A DNA stretch of 15,977 nt from an uncultured Marmoricola sp. (GTDB lineage Bacteria; Actinomycetota; Actinomycetes; Propionibacteriales; Nocardioidaceae). Position numbers and translations under genes: made by a program. The first letter of the stretch is position 1; every line of letters starts with the position of its first letter. The stretch spans positions 1 to 15,977 of the forward strand of contig CALMMO010000531.1 in the NCBI GenBank assembly GCA_937868455.1, given 5' to 3'. The notes below the pieces were generated by a model. It searched no databases. It saw only the letters and a list, made by a program, of their open reading frames with translations, and was not told where the DNA came from. This document shows positions 1 through 7,881 of the stretch, piece after piece.

Positions 1-77
1 TTGCGCTCGAGCAGGATCTGCCGCATCGCGACCCCAACCTGGCCGGTCGCGCCTACGACGCCAATGTTGACGCTCAT
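1..77 (-). CDS. asd: aspartate-semialdehyde dehydrogenase, N-terminal fragment (runs off the left edge)
   Basis: Only the first 25 complete codons are present. They read [20 protein letters not shown] and onward, the N-terminal NAD(P)-binding glycine motif (GATGQVG) typical of aspartate-beta-semialdehyde dehydrogenase, which reduces aspartyl phosphate to the semialdehyde on the way to lysine, threonine, methionine and diaminopimelate. The ATG overlaps the lysC stop as ATGA (74-77), so the two consecutive pathway enzymes are translationally coupled. The family usually has about 340-350 residues, so more than 90% of the gene lies outside the window. The call rests on the short motif plus the very common lysC-asd order in actinomycetes. 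Confidence 0.9.
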   Translation of the reverse strand, partial: MSVNIGVVGATGQVGVAMRQILLER

Positions 78-595
78 CGCCCGGTGCCTCCGTAGACCAC
101 GGCCTCAACTTCAGAGGCGTCGAGGTCGAAGGCCGTGTGGGTTGCCTGTACGGCGGCGTCAACGTCGGCCTCATCCACGATCACCGAGATGCGGATCTCG
201 GAGGTGGAGATCATCTCGATGTTGACCTTTGCGTCAGCCAACGCAGTGAAGAACTTGGCCGAGATGCCTGGGTGGGTGCGCATGCCGGCACCGATCAGGG
301 AGACCTTGCCGATTTTGTCGTCGCACAGCAGCGACTCGAACCCGATCTGCTCCTTAAGGGCGTCAAGGGTCTTCATTGCCAAGGTCACGTCAGTACTGGG
401 CAAGGTGAAGGAGATGTCAGTCAGCCCAGTGGCAGCGGCGGAGACGTTTTGCACGATCATGTCGAGGTTAATCTCGGCACCGGCGAGTGCAGTGAACACG
501 GCAGCGGCTTCGCCGACCTTGTCTGGCACACCGACGACGGTGATCTTGGCTTCGGAGCGATCGTGGGCAACTCCGGAAATGATGGCCTGTTCCAT
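74..595 (-). CDS. lysC: aspartokinase beta subunit from an in-frame internal start
   Basis: Inside lysC, codon 258 (ATG at 595-593) is preceded by GAGG with 8 bases of spacing, a strong ribosome site for a mid-gene position. The product from here begins [17 protein letters not shown] and has 173 residues made only of the two ACT domains. In Corynebacterium and Bacillus a regulatory beta subunit is translated from the same place in the gene, and the Corynebacterium beta protein begins with a very similar sequence. The ribosome site is seen directly; production of a separate beta subunit is inferred from the family. It would pair with the alpha subunit to form the feedback-regulated enzyme. Confidence 0.75.
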   Translation of the reverse strand: MEQAIISGVAHDRSEAKITVVGVPDKVGEAAAVFTALAGAEINLDMIVQNVSAAATGLTDISFTLPSTDVTLAMKTLDALKEQIGFESLLCDDKIGKVSLIGAGMRTHPGISAKFFTALADAKVNIEMISTSEIRISVIVDEADVDAAVQATHTAFDLDASEVEAVVYGGTGR

Positions 596-1366
596 GGTGG
601 GGTCCTCAGGTTGATCGTCGATAGAACCAGAAATCCAAGTGCCCTCGTGCTTGCTAAACGAGGAACGCACGTGGATGGGCATGTGATAGCGGCGGGCGTA
701 CTCCACACACCGAAGGTGCAAGATTTTGGCGCCACAAGCAGCCATTTCGAGCATCTCTTCGTAGGCGAGGCGGTTGATTTTGCGGGCCGTCGGCACGATG
801 CGCGGGTCGGCGGTGAACACGCCGTCAACGTCGGAGTAGATCTCACACACCTGCGCGTTGAGTGCCGCAGCCAGTGCGACCGCTGTCGTGTCGGAGCCAC
901 CGCGACCTAGCGTGGTGATGTTTTTGGTGGTCTGGCTGACACCTTGGAAGCCGGCAACGATCGCGATTGCCCCCTCCTCGACTGCCTCCAAGACCCGCCC
1001 GGGGGTGACCTTCATGATCTTGGCGCGACCGTGCTCCTCGGTGGTGATCACGCCGGCTTGGCTGCCGGTGAACGAGCGGGCGTCGTACCCCAGATTGCCG
1101 ATGCCCATCGCCAGCAGCGCCATCGAGATCCGCTCACCAGCGGTCAACAGCATGTCGAGTTCACGGGGGCTGGGCAGCGGCGAAACCTGCTCGGCGAGGT
1201 CAATCAGTTCGTCGGTGGTGTCGCCCATCGCGCTGACAACAACAACGACGTCATAGCCGTCGCGCTTAGTGGCCACGATCCGCTGGGCGACACGCTTAAT
1301 GCCGTCGGCATCGGCGACAGATGAGCCGCCGTACTTCTGCACGACAATTCCCTTTGGACTAGCCAC
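74..1366 (-). CDS. lysC: aspartokinase, alpha subunit (lysine/threonine-sensitive type)
   Basis: Aspartate kinase phosphorylates aspartate, the first step to lysine, threonine, methionine and diaminopimelate. The 430-residue product has the KYGGSS motif at 11-16, the [11 protein letters not shown] nucleotide/substrate loop at 152-162, SDVDGV at 178-183 and a C-terminal pair of ACT domains (about 269-425). The Corynebacterium enzyme is 421 residues, so the length fits. I use the GTG at 1366: an AGG-rich ribosome site (GGGAAGG) lies 7 bases upstream and conserved sequence begins just after it. The open frame continues upstream to 1588, but that part has no family character. In the first ACT domain, residues that bind inhibitor in Corynebacterium (the QNVS stretch and the Thr of TD) are kept, which suggests concerted Lys+Thr inhibition. 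It lies 124 bases downstream of the membrane-protein gene and is coupled to asd. Confidence 0.96.
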   Translation of the reverse strand: MASPKGIVVQKYGGSSVADADGIKRVAQRIVATKRDGYDVVVVVSAMGDTTDELIDLAEQVSPLPSPRELDMLLTAGERISMALLAMGIGNLGYDARSFTGSQAGVITTEEHGRAKIMKVTPGRVLEAVEEGAIAIVAGFQGVSQTTKNITTLGRGGSDTTAVALAAALNAQVCEIYSDVDGVFTADPRIVPTARKINRLAYEEMLEMAACGAKILHLRCVEYARRYHMPIHVRSSFSKHEGTWISGSIDDQPEDPTMEQAIISGVAHDRSEAKITVVGVPDKVGEAAAVFTALAGAEINLDMIVQNVSAAATGLTDISFTLPSTDVTLAMKTLDALKEQIGFESLLCDDKIGKVSLIGAGMRTHPGISAKFFTALADAKVNIEMISTSEIRISVIVDEADVDAAVQATHTAFDLDASEVEAVVYGGTGR

Positions 1367-1416
1367 GGGTGAACCTTCCCAATCGCGCCTCACGCCTGTC
1401 GCGCAAAGCCCCGACA

Positions 1417-1422
1417 AGGGTA
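1417..1422 (-). promoter_or_regulatory. possible -10 box for lysC-asd
   Basis: On the minus strand this reads TACCCT, matching the actinobacterial TANNNT -10 pattern, and would give a leader of roughly 44 bases before the lysC GTG. No convincing -35 is visible. The 124-base gap between the upstream membrane gene and lysC is the largest on this strand before asd, so a separate promoter here is reasonable. Confidence 0.3.
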
Positions 1423-1490
1423 GTCGGTCGCGGGATTTGCAGTACGACGCTGCCCGAGTGCCGGACTCAGGTTGCCCGACTAGTTGCGGT

Positions 1491-2429
1491 TCACGAGCTA
1501 CCCAGGGATCTCGGCCGATACCAACGATGCTCGGGGTCGGCCTCAACCATCGCGACCAGTGCCTCGATGCGATCGCGGGCGCGGCCATTAGCTAGCTCGT
1601 CACGATCTGCGGGATGGCGCCAATAGTGGTTGACGCAGTAGGCCGCCACTTCGGCTTTGGTGGCAAATTGAGGCGGCACGACCTGGATTGCTCCGGAGCC
1701 AATCCCATTCAAGAAGGCCAGTCGACGCCACGCCTTGTGGGCCTTGGGGTAGGCGGTGATCAGATGCGCACCGTCGCGCAGATGGAGGTCGATCACGGGC
1801 ATGCGCTTGAAGCCGGTGAACACGATGCCTTGGACATCACTCCACGCCACCATGGCCAGCGGCTCACCCTGCACGATGCCCACTCGGGTGGGTGTCAGCA
1901 CCAGTTGTCGAGGCGCGTTGGGGAGCTGGCGAATCGGCCACCACGAAAGAAGGCCAAGCCCGATGAGCACCGCGAACACTGCGCCAGACAAGACACTTCG
2001 ACCTACCTCCCAAGCGCCTTCTGGAGGCATTCGGTCATGTAGGTAGAGCGTGCCCGTGACCGCGAGGCCTAGCAACATCAGCGAGCTGGCAAGCGTCACG
2101 ATCGACTGAGTGCGTCGCCCTCGGTCGATCGAGAAGGCGATGCCAGTTACGTCGAGGGCCAATGGGGGAGTGTCAATCACCACGGTTTCAGCCAGGTTTG
2201 GTCTCACGGCGGTGTACACCCCGAGCACGAAGGAACCCACAATGAGAGTTGCCAGAAAGGCCAACCCCGACCAGCCCAGATCCGCGAGCGCCGACTCGCC
2301 CTCCGTAAGCAGCGCATAGAGCAAACCGGCACCGAAACCGAGCATCAGAATCACAACAAACCAGCGCGCCAGGGCTTGCGGCTTAGGGCGCCACGAGACC
2401 GGCGGCAACTCTGCTGGGTCGATGTGCAA
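1491..2429 (-). CDS. four-helix membrane protein with a PH-like soluble domain, function unknown
   Basis: The 312-residue product has four hydrophobic segments, at about 21-42, 53-75, 109-130 and 145-165. A soluble C-terminal half follows. The stretch at 175-205 ([15 protein letters not shown], then W-S-D-V) resembles the start of bacterial PH-like domains found in other actinobacterial membrane proteins; this is an impression from pattern only. I choose the TTG at 2429 because GGGGGAG lies 8 bases upstream and the start follows the DUF5063 stop by only 5 bases, so the two genes share a transcript. The C terminus is basic and rich in Arg and Trp. I cannot assign a role. Membrane topology is fairly certain; the domain assignment is not. 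Confidence 0.85.
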   Translation of the reverse strand: MHIDPAELPPVSWRPKPQALARWFVVILMLGFGAGLLYALLTEGESALADLGWSGLAFLATLIVGSFVLGVYTAVRPNLAETVVIDTPPLALDVTGIAFSIDRGRRTQSIVTLASSLMLLGLAVTGTLYLHDRMPPEGAWEVGRSVLSGAVFAVLIGLGLLSWWPIRQLPNAPRQLVLTPTRVGIVQGEPLAMVAWSDVQGIVFTGFKRMPVIDLHLRDGAHLITAYPKAHKAWRRLAFLNGIGSGAIQVVPPQFATKAEVAAYCVNHYWRHPADRDELANGRARDRIEALVAMVEADPEHRWYRPRSLGSS

Positions 2430-2434
2430 GTGGG

Positions 2435-2995
2435 CTACTCCCCCAGCACCTCATCGGCCACAGCCACTCGATCCGACTCGTCAAGATCGGAGTCGAGAGC
2501 CGAATGTGCGACCACCGAGTGCAATGCGGAGAGCACTCCGCATCCGATAGTGCCCCAGTTTGCGAGGTAGGAGTACTGCCACCACCACAGCGCCTCGATC
2601 ACGTCACCCGAGCGGTAGTGCGACAAACCATTGGCCAGGTCGGTGGCCATGGAGGTCAGGTCATCGGAGATGTTGGCCGGCAAGGTGTCGGGGTCGTAAG
2701 GCTCAAAGTTGTGGGCGTAGGTATCAAGGTCACCGAGCACCCCCGCGAGCCGGATGCGCATCGCATCTAGGTCGGGATCTGGGCCTGCGTCGGGCTGGAA
2801 TTCAGTGTCTGGCACAAACGGCACCTGCACACCGAGCCGAGCCCCAGCCAGCATGATCTGGCTGACCTCCAAGAGCAGCATCGGGATGGCCGTCGAAGCA
2901 GTCTCATCACGCGCGATGGCACGCAACGACACCAGGTACGACTCCACCGCGTCAGCGATCTGTTGTCCGAAATCTTCTACGTCCAGGTCTTTCAC
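2435..2995 (-). CDS. DUF5063 family protein
   Basis: The product has 186 residues, is acidic, lacks membrane segments and is probably cytoplasmic. It matches the DUF5063 pattern as I know it: an N-terminal helical part ([13 protein letters not shown]), a central [22 protein letters not shown] segment, and the aromatic core [12 protein letters not shown] at about 137-148 followed by the C-terminal HSAL segment. No biochemical function is known to me for this family. In actinomycetes it commonly follows recR and precedes the aspartokinase genes, as here. The GTG start overlaps the recR stop as GTGA (2992-2995), so translation is coupled to recR, and the downstream membrane gene begins 5 bases after its TAG stop. 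Confidence 0.85.
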   Translation of the reverse strand: MKDLDVEDFGQQIADAVESYLVSLRAIARDETASTAIPMLLLEVSQIMLAGARLGVQVPFVPDTEFQPDAGPDPDLDAMRIRLAGVLGDLDTYAHNFEPYDPDTLPANISDDLTSMATDLANGLSHYRSGDVIEALWWWQYSYLANWGTIGCGVLSALHSVVAHSALDSDLDESDRVAVADEVLGE

Positions 2996-3588
2996 CCTGT
3001 GCTCCGCCTTCCTGCGAATGCTCGACCGAGGGTCACTTCGTCGGCGTACTCCAAATCGCCGCCCACTGGCAGTCCACTAGCCAATCGGGTCACGGTCAAC
3101 CCGAGAGGGCGGAGTTGGCGTGAGAGGTACGCCGCAGTGGCATCGCCCTCGATGTTGGGGTCGGTCGCCAAGATGATCTCGGTGACAACCCCGTCTTCGA
3201 GACGGCGCAGCAACTCGCGCACCCGCAACTGCTCAGGGCCGATGCCATCAAGTGGAGAAATGGCTCCGCCGAGCACGTGGTAGCGACCCCTGAACTCACG
3301 AGTGCGCTCGATTGCGACCACATCTTTGGCTTCTTCGACGACACAGATAAGCGCGGGATCACGACGTGGGTCTTGGCAAATGCGGCACTGCGGCTCCTCG
3401 CTGACGTTGCCGCAGATGTCACAAAATCGTGCCTTCAACTTCAACGTCATCAGCGCCTCAGCGAGGCGGCGCACATCGGCTGGCTCGGAGGACAGCAGGT
3501 GAAACGCCATCCGTTGGGCTGACTTTGGCCCGATGCCGGGCAGTCGCCCGAGCTCGTCGATGAGGTCTTGCAGTGCGCCTTCGTACAT
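2992..3588 (-). CDS. recR: recombination mediator protein RecR
   Basis: RecR acts with RecO (and RecF) to load RecA on single-stranded gaps. All family parts are visible in 198 residues, the usual length: a helix-hairpin-helix with [11 protein letters not shown] at 16-26, a four-cysteine zinc finger (C56, C59, C68, C71), a Toprim domain from about residue 79 with the VVEE acidic motif (84-85) and [12 protein letters not shown] (141-152), and the C-terminal [18 protein letters not shown]alker-B-like tail at 173-190. The ATG lies 16 bases after the dnaX stop, with only a weak GGGGCG ribosome site, so it is probably cotranscribed with dnaX. The gene usually found between dnaX and recR (ybaB) is missing. 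Confidence 0.98.
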   Translation of the reverse strand: MYEGALQDLIDELGRLPGIGPKSAQRMAFHLLSSEPADVRRLAEALMTLKLKARFCDICGNVSEEPQCRICQDPRRDPALICVVEEAKDVVAIERTREFRGRYHVLGGAISPLDGIGPEQLRVRELLRRLEDGVVTEIILATDPNIEGDATAAYLSRQLRPLGLTVTRLASGLPVGGDLEYADEVTLGRAFAGRRSTG

Positions 3589-3604
3589 CTAGACGCCCCA
3601 CCCG

Positions 3605-5668
3605 TCACTTGTCATGGGGAATCTCCTCAATCACGGTGGCGCCAAGCTCCCGGGCAAGCAACGCAGCGCCGCTCTCGGCCTCGTTGCTGATCGTCGGGTC
3701 GGCAGGGTCAACGTAGTCGTCAGGGTCGATCGGCTCGGCCTCCGGCCCCTGCGCTGCCTCAGGGGGCGGAGCAGGGGCGGGCGGCCTCGACGCAGCCGCT
3801 GGACTCGCCGGCGGTGCATCGACGACGGCAGGCTTGATCACTCGCGGGGCCGCCGCCTTCACAGGGTCGGCGCTTGGGTCGACCACTGCCTCAATACGCC
3901 AATCGGCACCGATCAAGTCGATCATGGCTTGCCGCAAGATCTGGTCGCTGCCACCTTGCAAGAACGACTCACGGGCCCCGGCAGTCTTAAAGCCCAACGT
4001 GAGCACGTTGGCCTCGATGCCGACCACCTGAGAGTTCTGGCTCAGCAGCATCCAGGTGAAGCGCTTCATGGTGCGCACCCGGTCGAGCACGTCTGGCCAC
4101 AAGCGGCGCACGTCGGCTTGAGAGAGCGAACCCGGAGGAGCGGCCTTGGTCGGCTCACTCGCCACAGGAGGAGCGGCGGGTGCGAGGGGCGCCTGGCGAG
4201 CAGTCGGTTGCTTAGCTGGTGGGCTCAACAGAACTGTCGGCTCGTTGGTGTCAGTTGGCGCAGGCTCTGCGGGGGTTGGTCGCGCCGGAGTTGGCTGCCC
4301 AGTGGTGGGTTTTACGGGGGCAGGTGACACAGCGCTCGGCGGTTCGGGAGTCGGCGCTGGTTGCTCTGGGGTCGGTGCCTGCGTGGTGGGGGTCTGCGCA
4401 ACAGGTGCCTGCGCGGTGGCTGCGCTCAGAGCAGCCCGAGCCCCTGCTGGGGTTGCCGGCGGAGAGTCAAAGGCGGCAGCACTAGGCGCTGGCATCCCCG
4501 AGGCACTGATGCGACGCTCGAGGCGATCAATGCGGGCGCCAAAGCCCAGCGCAGAGTCATCGGCACCTGGCAGCAGAAGTCGCGCACAGATCAGTTCCAG
4601 CAACAGCCGGGGGGCTGTCGCACCACGCATCTCAGTAAGCCCAGCCGCGACAACGTCAGCGGCACGCACCAACTCGGCGCGACCAAACCTGGCGGCCTGT
4701 GCACTGAGCCGATCGGCAGCGTCGTCGGAGACCTCAAGCAGCCCACCCCTGGCAGAGTCGGGGGCCGCCGCCATGATGACGAGGTCACGCAGTCGCCGCA
4801 GCAGATCTTCGGTGAATCGGCGCGGGTCTTGACCGATCTCGATGACCTTGTCGACGACGCCAAAGACGGTGCCACCATCGCCCGCTGACATCGCATCGAT
4901 CACTTCGTCGAGCAGGCTGTCGGGGGTGTAGCCAAGCAGAGCCGCTGCTACCTCATAGGTCACCCCGTCAGGACCGGCCCCGCCAATGAGTTGATCAAGC
5001 ACCGAGAGTGAGTCACGAGCAGACCCCGCGCCAGCACGCACCACCAGCGGCAACGCCGCGTTGTCGATGTGGACGCCCTCGGCTTCACACAAGGTGGCGA
5101 GGTAGTCACTCAAGGTGCGCGGTGGGATCAGCCGGAAGGGGTAGTGGTGGGTGCGACTGCGGATCGTGCCCAACACCTTGTCGGGGGCGGTCGTGGCGAA
5201 AATGAACTTCAGGTGCTCAGGCGGCTCCTCGACCAACTTCAACAGCGCGTTGAAGCCCTGCGGGGTGACCATGTGGGCCTCATCGATGATGTAGACCTTG
5301 TATCTGCTGCTCACCGGCGCAAAGAACGCACGCTCGCGCAGATCGCGGGCGTCATCAACACCGCCGTGACTGGCCGCGTCGATCTCGATGACGTCAAGCG
5401 ACCCAGGGCCACCACGAGCCAGATCGCGACATGACTGACACTCGCCACACGGATCAGAGATCGGCGCCTTCTCGCAGTTGAGTGCGCGCGCCAAAATGCG
5501 AGCGCTCGTGGTCTTGCCACAGCCTCGTGGCCCGCTAAACAAGTAGGCGTGGTTGACCCGGTTGTTGGCCAAGGCCTGACGAAGCGGCCCTGTGACGTGG
5601 TCTTGCCCCACAACCTCCGCGAAAGTCTCGGGTCGGTAGCGGCGATAAAGGGCCAGGGGTTGTTCCAC
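3605..5668 (-). CDS. dnaX: DNA polymerase III subunit tau/gamma
   Basis: This is the ATPase and organiser subunit of the replicative clamp loader. The 687-residue product shows Walker A GPRGCGKT (46-53), a zinc module with C65, C74, C77 and C80, the Walker B DEAH (129-132), sensor 1 FIFATT (about 156-161), an SRT arginine-finger motif near 170, and domain III up to about 385. A long Pro/Ala/Thr-rich linker (about 395-512) leads to a tau-type C-terminal domain (about 515-600), then a second Pro-rich linker and an acidic tail. I use the GTG at 5668: the family sequence (EQPLALYRRYRPETF) begins there, and TAGGGT ends 7 bases before it. The frame upstream to 5761 has no conserved sequence. No slippery frameshift heptamer for a gamma form was noticed. 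Confidence 0.97.
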   Translation of the reverse strand: MEQPLALYRRYRPETFAEVVGQDHVTGPLRQALANNRVNHAYLFSGPRGCGKTTSARILARALNCEKAPISDPCGECQSCRDLARGGPGSLDVIEIDAASHGGVDDARDLRERAFFAPVSSRYKVYIIDEAHMVTPQGFNALLKLVEEPPEHLKFIFATTAPDKVLGTIRSRTHHYPFRLIPPRTLSDYLATLCEAEGVHIDNAALPLVVRAGAGSARDSLSVLDQLIGGAGPDGVTYEVAAALLGYTPDSLLDEVIDAMSAGDGGTVFGVVDKVIEIGQDPRRFTEDLLRRLRDLVIMAAAPDSARGGLLEVSDDAADRLSAQAARFGRAELVRAADVVAAGLTEMRGATAPRLLLELICARLLLPGADDSALGFGARIDRLERRISASGMPAPSAAAFDSPPATPAGARAALSAATAQAPVAQTPTTQAPTPEQPAPTPEPPSAVSPAPVKPTTGQPTPARPTPAEPAPTDTNEPTVLLSPPAKQPTARQAPLAPAAPPVASEPTKAAPPGSLSQADVRRLWPDVLDRVRTMKRFTWMLLSQNSQVVGIEANVLTLGFKTAGARESFLQGGSDQILRQAMIDLIGADWRIEAVVDPSADPVKAAAPRVIKPAVVDAPPASPAAASRPPAPAPPPEAAQGPEAEPIDPDDYVDPADPTISNEAESGAALLARELGATVIEEIPHDK

Positions 5669-5675
5669 GGATAGA

Positions 5676-5681
5676 ACCCTA
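5676..5681 (-). promoter_or_regulatory. -10 box of dnaX, probably leaderless
   Basis: On the minus strand the sequence TAGGGT is followed by 7 bases and then the dnaX GTG at 5668. A TANNNT box ending 6-7 bases before a start codon is the usual architecture of leaderless actinobacterial mRNAs. AGGG within the same stretch could also serve as a ribosome site if transcription starts further upstream. No -35 box is evident. Confidence 0.5.
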
Positions 5682-5863
5682 ACTAGACCCACCGACCAGT
5701 GGCGGGTCTTGGGGCAGGTTATCCACTTTTGTGGCGCAGAGTACGTCGACGCCACCCTCATCGAGGTGTTGCTCAGGCGCCGAGCTCAGGGTCTTGTGGA
5801 AACTTCGAGCACCAAAGCGGCTCCCCCTCAACGCGTAGGGGCAAATCGGACGAACCCCTCACC

Positions 5864-5869
5864 TAAGAT
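5864..5869 (+). promoter_or_regulatory. -10 box for the three-gene membrane-protein operon, probably leaderless
   Basis: TAAGAT fits TANNNT and is followed by 7 bases and the GTG at 5877. This supports that GTG as the start rather than the ATG at 5868 or the far upstream codon at 5709, whose extension lacks family-like sequence. It is divergent to the dnaX promoter within a 208-base spacer. Confidence 0.5.
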
Positions 5870-5876
5870 GGCGGGC

Positions 5877-6674
5877 GTGTCCGACGCCGACGTACCTCAA
5901 GAGCCGCGTGACTCTTGGTCGTCGCGGTTGGTGAAGCACTTTCTAGGGCACCCACTGCCTGCGGTGCTGGTGGCTCTCGTGTGCGTGATCGCAGCGACGA
6001 TTCCTTTTGGGGGATTCGCCCGAGCTGAGGTCACCAAGCCAGGCCTGAAACAACTAGAGGTTGGCGTCGAGCACACCTTCGGCCCGTTGAAGCTCACCAT
6101 CATCGAGGCTTCGTGGGACACAGATCCCCAACATGGTCAGACAGATCGACAGATCTACCCCTCGGTTGGCGGGGCTTACCTCATGGTCCACGCCAAAATC
6201 AGGGCGGTCGGGAAGTCCGAGGTGCCCTTCTCAGTCCTCAACAACGTGATGCGGGTGCAAAACCTCGGGTCAATGTTCGCGACTGCTTACACCCACGATT
6301 CGATCAGCGACGACGGCGAAGTGACACCGGGCAAGACAGTGCCCGACGAGGAAGCGGAGTACACCGTCGCCAACATGGCCGACGCCATCTCCCTACCATC
6401 GATCGGGCCAGGAATGACGTACGACGTCGTGTTCATCTTCGGCCACCGCGGCACTGACTTTCCTAACGAACTCACCCTGCACACCTACGACTTCACGTGG
6501 CGCGCCAGTTCGATCGACGGCTCCTTCGACTGGCGCGATCCCGAAGTCAACGGCCAAGTCACCATGCCGCTGAAGCCCTCAAAGGCTCAACAGCAGCGAC
6601 TGGACCGGGCATCCCAACGGGCAGCCCGCAAAGCCGCGCGAGAGCAGCACAAACACAAGCGGGCACATCGATGA
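5877..6674 (+). CDS. single-pass membrane protein with a secreted beta-type (DUF4352-like) domain, gene 1 of 3
   Basis: The 265-residue product has a short cytoplasmic N terminus, one hydrophobic segment at about 26-48, a predicted extracellular domain to about 230, and a very basic tail rich in Arg, Lys and His. The pattern LKLTIIEASW, then GGAYLMVHAKIRAVGKSEVPFSVLNNVMRV, resembles the Ig-like DUF4352/telokin type of exported domain, where a long loop links strands that start with an aromatic or small residue and G-x-Y. This is pattern-level evidence only. The start is set by the TAAGAT box 7 bases before the GTG. Its TGA overlaps the next ATG as ATGA (6671-6674), so it is the first gene of a coupled operon. 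Function unknown. Confidence 0.82.
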   Translation: MSDADVPQEPRDSWSSRLVKHFLGHPLPAVLVALVCVIAATIPFGGFARAEVTKPGLKQLEVGVEHTFGPLKLTIIEASWDTDPQHGQTDRQIYPSVGGAYLMVHAKIRAVGKSEVPFSVLNNVMRVQNLGSMFATAYTHDSISDDGEVTPGKTVPDEEAEYTVANMADAISLPSIGPGMTYDVVFIFGHRGTDFPNELTLHTYDFTWRASSIDGSFDWRDPEVNGQVTMPLKPSKAQQQRLDRASQRAARKAAREQHKHKRAHR

Positions 6675-7252
6675 GCCGCCGTACCCTCAGGACAAAGGCC
6701 CTCACTGGCGTCGTCGCCTTGGCGGTGGTTGGGATCGGCCAGTTGCTCACCAGCCACCTGCCTGATGAATTGACAGAGTTGCGGCCGTTCGAGGCCGCGG
6801 GCCACATCGATGAGTCGGTCGACGTACGGACTGGCAGCGTCCGCGTGCAAACCGTCAACGGTGGCACTTCACTCCGCTCCCCCATCGCAGCCATGCGCAC
6901 GAGCAACCTGTGGGTGGTGATCGCCTATACGTTTACCCCCTCGCAGACCACGACGGGACTGTTCTCAATCGAGATGGTGGCCGCCAACGGCATGCGATGG
7001 AGTGGCACCGCCAGCCGAAACCAGAACCTCTGCACATCATCCGTGCCGGGGTTGCCTATTCAGTGTCAGGCAGCCATAGAGGTGCCTGCCGACTACATCA
7101 TCGGTGCCCACCTGGAGTTGGCTCCCACCGCGGACCTGACGCAGTACGACGCAGTCGCGGTGATCGACCTGGAAATCACCCCCGATGTGGTCGCGGACTG
7201 GAAGGCCAACCCGGAGGTCACCCTCCAAGGCAGCACGTTAGGCGCCTCATGA
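6671..7252 (+). CDS. exported or membrane-anchored protein of unknown function, gene 2 of 3
   Basis: The 193-residue product begins with a basic MSRRTLRTK followed by a hydrophobic segment at about 9-28, acting as signal anchor or signal peptide. No lipobox cysteine is present. The rest is a predicted extracytoplasmic domain of beta character (SVRVQTVNGGTS, NLWVVIAYTFTPSQ, GLFSIEMVAANGMRWSG) with two cysteines about 11 residues apart (near 118 and 129) that could form a disulfide. The layout resembles gene 1, and the two may be diverged relatives, though I see no long identical stretch. Both ends overlap neighbours by ATGA, so the three proteins are probably made in fixed ratio and may form one complex. 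Function unknown. Confidence 0.82.
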   Translation: MSRRTLRTKALTGVVALAVVGIGQLLTSHLPDELTELRPFEAAGHIDESVDVRTGSVRVQTVNGGTSLRSPIAAMRTSNLWVVIAYTFTPSQTTTGLFSIEMVAANGMRWSGTASRNQNLCTSSVPGLPIQCQAAIEVPADYIIGAHLELAPTADLTQYDAVAVIDLEITPDVVADWKANPEVTLQGSTLGAS

Positions 7253-7881
7253 CAGCGACGAACCGGCCCTCTTGGGCGCAGCGCAACAAATGGGGCCTGA
7301 TTTTGCTACTGCCAGCTCTGGTGCTTGCCCTCGCGGCTGCATCAAGCCGAGTGCAACTGTTTTGGTGGGGCGCTGACCTCCATCAACCCATTTCCGGCAC
7401 CCAGGGTCGGCCACTCGTGCTGACCGACACGTTCCACGCGCCCGAAGGCTACTTTAAGCGCTCCGTCGAAGTGACCCTCCAGGGTGTGAGCCCGGGCCAG
7501 GCGCCTCTCACTTCGCTCGGCAAACCGGTTGACACACCTTCTGGATCGAAGTGGGTCTCCGTTGCTTTGCATATCAAGGCAGACCCGAAGTCACCGCTGT
7601 CTGTCTGCCAGGTTGCTTTGCGTGATGGGCAAGGTCGTCAGGCTGACTACGACCCAACATTGTTGGGCATGGGCACATTGCGAAGCTCACCGTGCGTGCC
7701 CGAAGACCATCCTGGCCCCAGCGGCATGTCGGCAGAAGAGCAAGCAGAGGCCGAGACTGAGGGCCCTCGCCCGGCCGAATACGACATTGATGTGCCTATG
7801 TTGGTCGCAGATAGGTTCGAGGCAAAGCACGTGCTGTTTTGGCTGAATCCACCGAAGTACCTAAAGATCAGCGTGCGCTGA
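7249..7881 (+). CDS. single-pass exported protein of unknown function, gene 3 of 3
   Basis: The 210-residue product has a basic N terminus, a hydrophobic segment at about 16-32 (LILLLPALVLALAAASS), and an extracytoplasmic domain with aromatic stretches (VQLFWWGADLH) and SKWVSVALHIKAD, again beta-like. Two cysteines (near 123 and 147) could pair. The C-terminal part is acidic around 160-175 and ends in FWLNPPKYLKISVR. The start overlaps gene 2 as ATGA (7249-7252). Its last seven codons, including the stop, overlap the 3' end of the convergent membrane gene by 21 bases. Function unknown; the shared layout of the three genes suggests one membrane-surface assembly. Confidence 0.82.
   Translation: MTATNRPSWAQRNKWGLILLLPALVLALAAASSRVQLFWWGADLHQPISGTQGRPLVLTDTFHAPEGYFKRSVEVTLQGVSPGQAPLTSLGKPVDTPSGSKWVSVALHIKADPKSPLSVCQVALRDGQGRQADYDPTLLGMGTLRSSPCVPEDHPGPSGMSAEEQAEAETEGPRPAEYDIDVPMLVADRFEAKHVLFWLNPPKYLKISVR

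Noticed and set aside
137..910. Plus-strand frame of 257 codons opposite lysC
   Set aside because: Composition is that of an antisense shadow of a high-GC gene, with no recognisable domain or ribosome site, and it lies entirely within a confident gene.
1367..1588. Longer lysC start (74 extra residues)
   Set aside because: The extension has no aspartokinase similarity and overlaps the upstream gene, whereas the GTG at 1366 has a good ribosome site and precedes the conserved KYGGSS region.
4146..4832. Gly/Ala-rich plus-strand frame of 228 codons opposite dnaX
   Set aside because: It is the complement of the Pro/Ala/Thr-rich linker of dnaX, a usual source of long spurious frames in GC-rich DNA.
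5669..5761. Longer dnaX start with 31 extra residues
   Set aside because: The -10 box and the conserved N terminus both point to the GTG at 5668; the extension lies in the divergent promoter region.
5709..5876. N-terminal extension of the first exported-domain gene
   Set aside because: It would overlap the dnaX promoter and encodes low-complexity, non-conserved-looking sequence; TAAGAT then GTG at 5877 is a better start.
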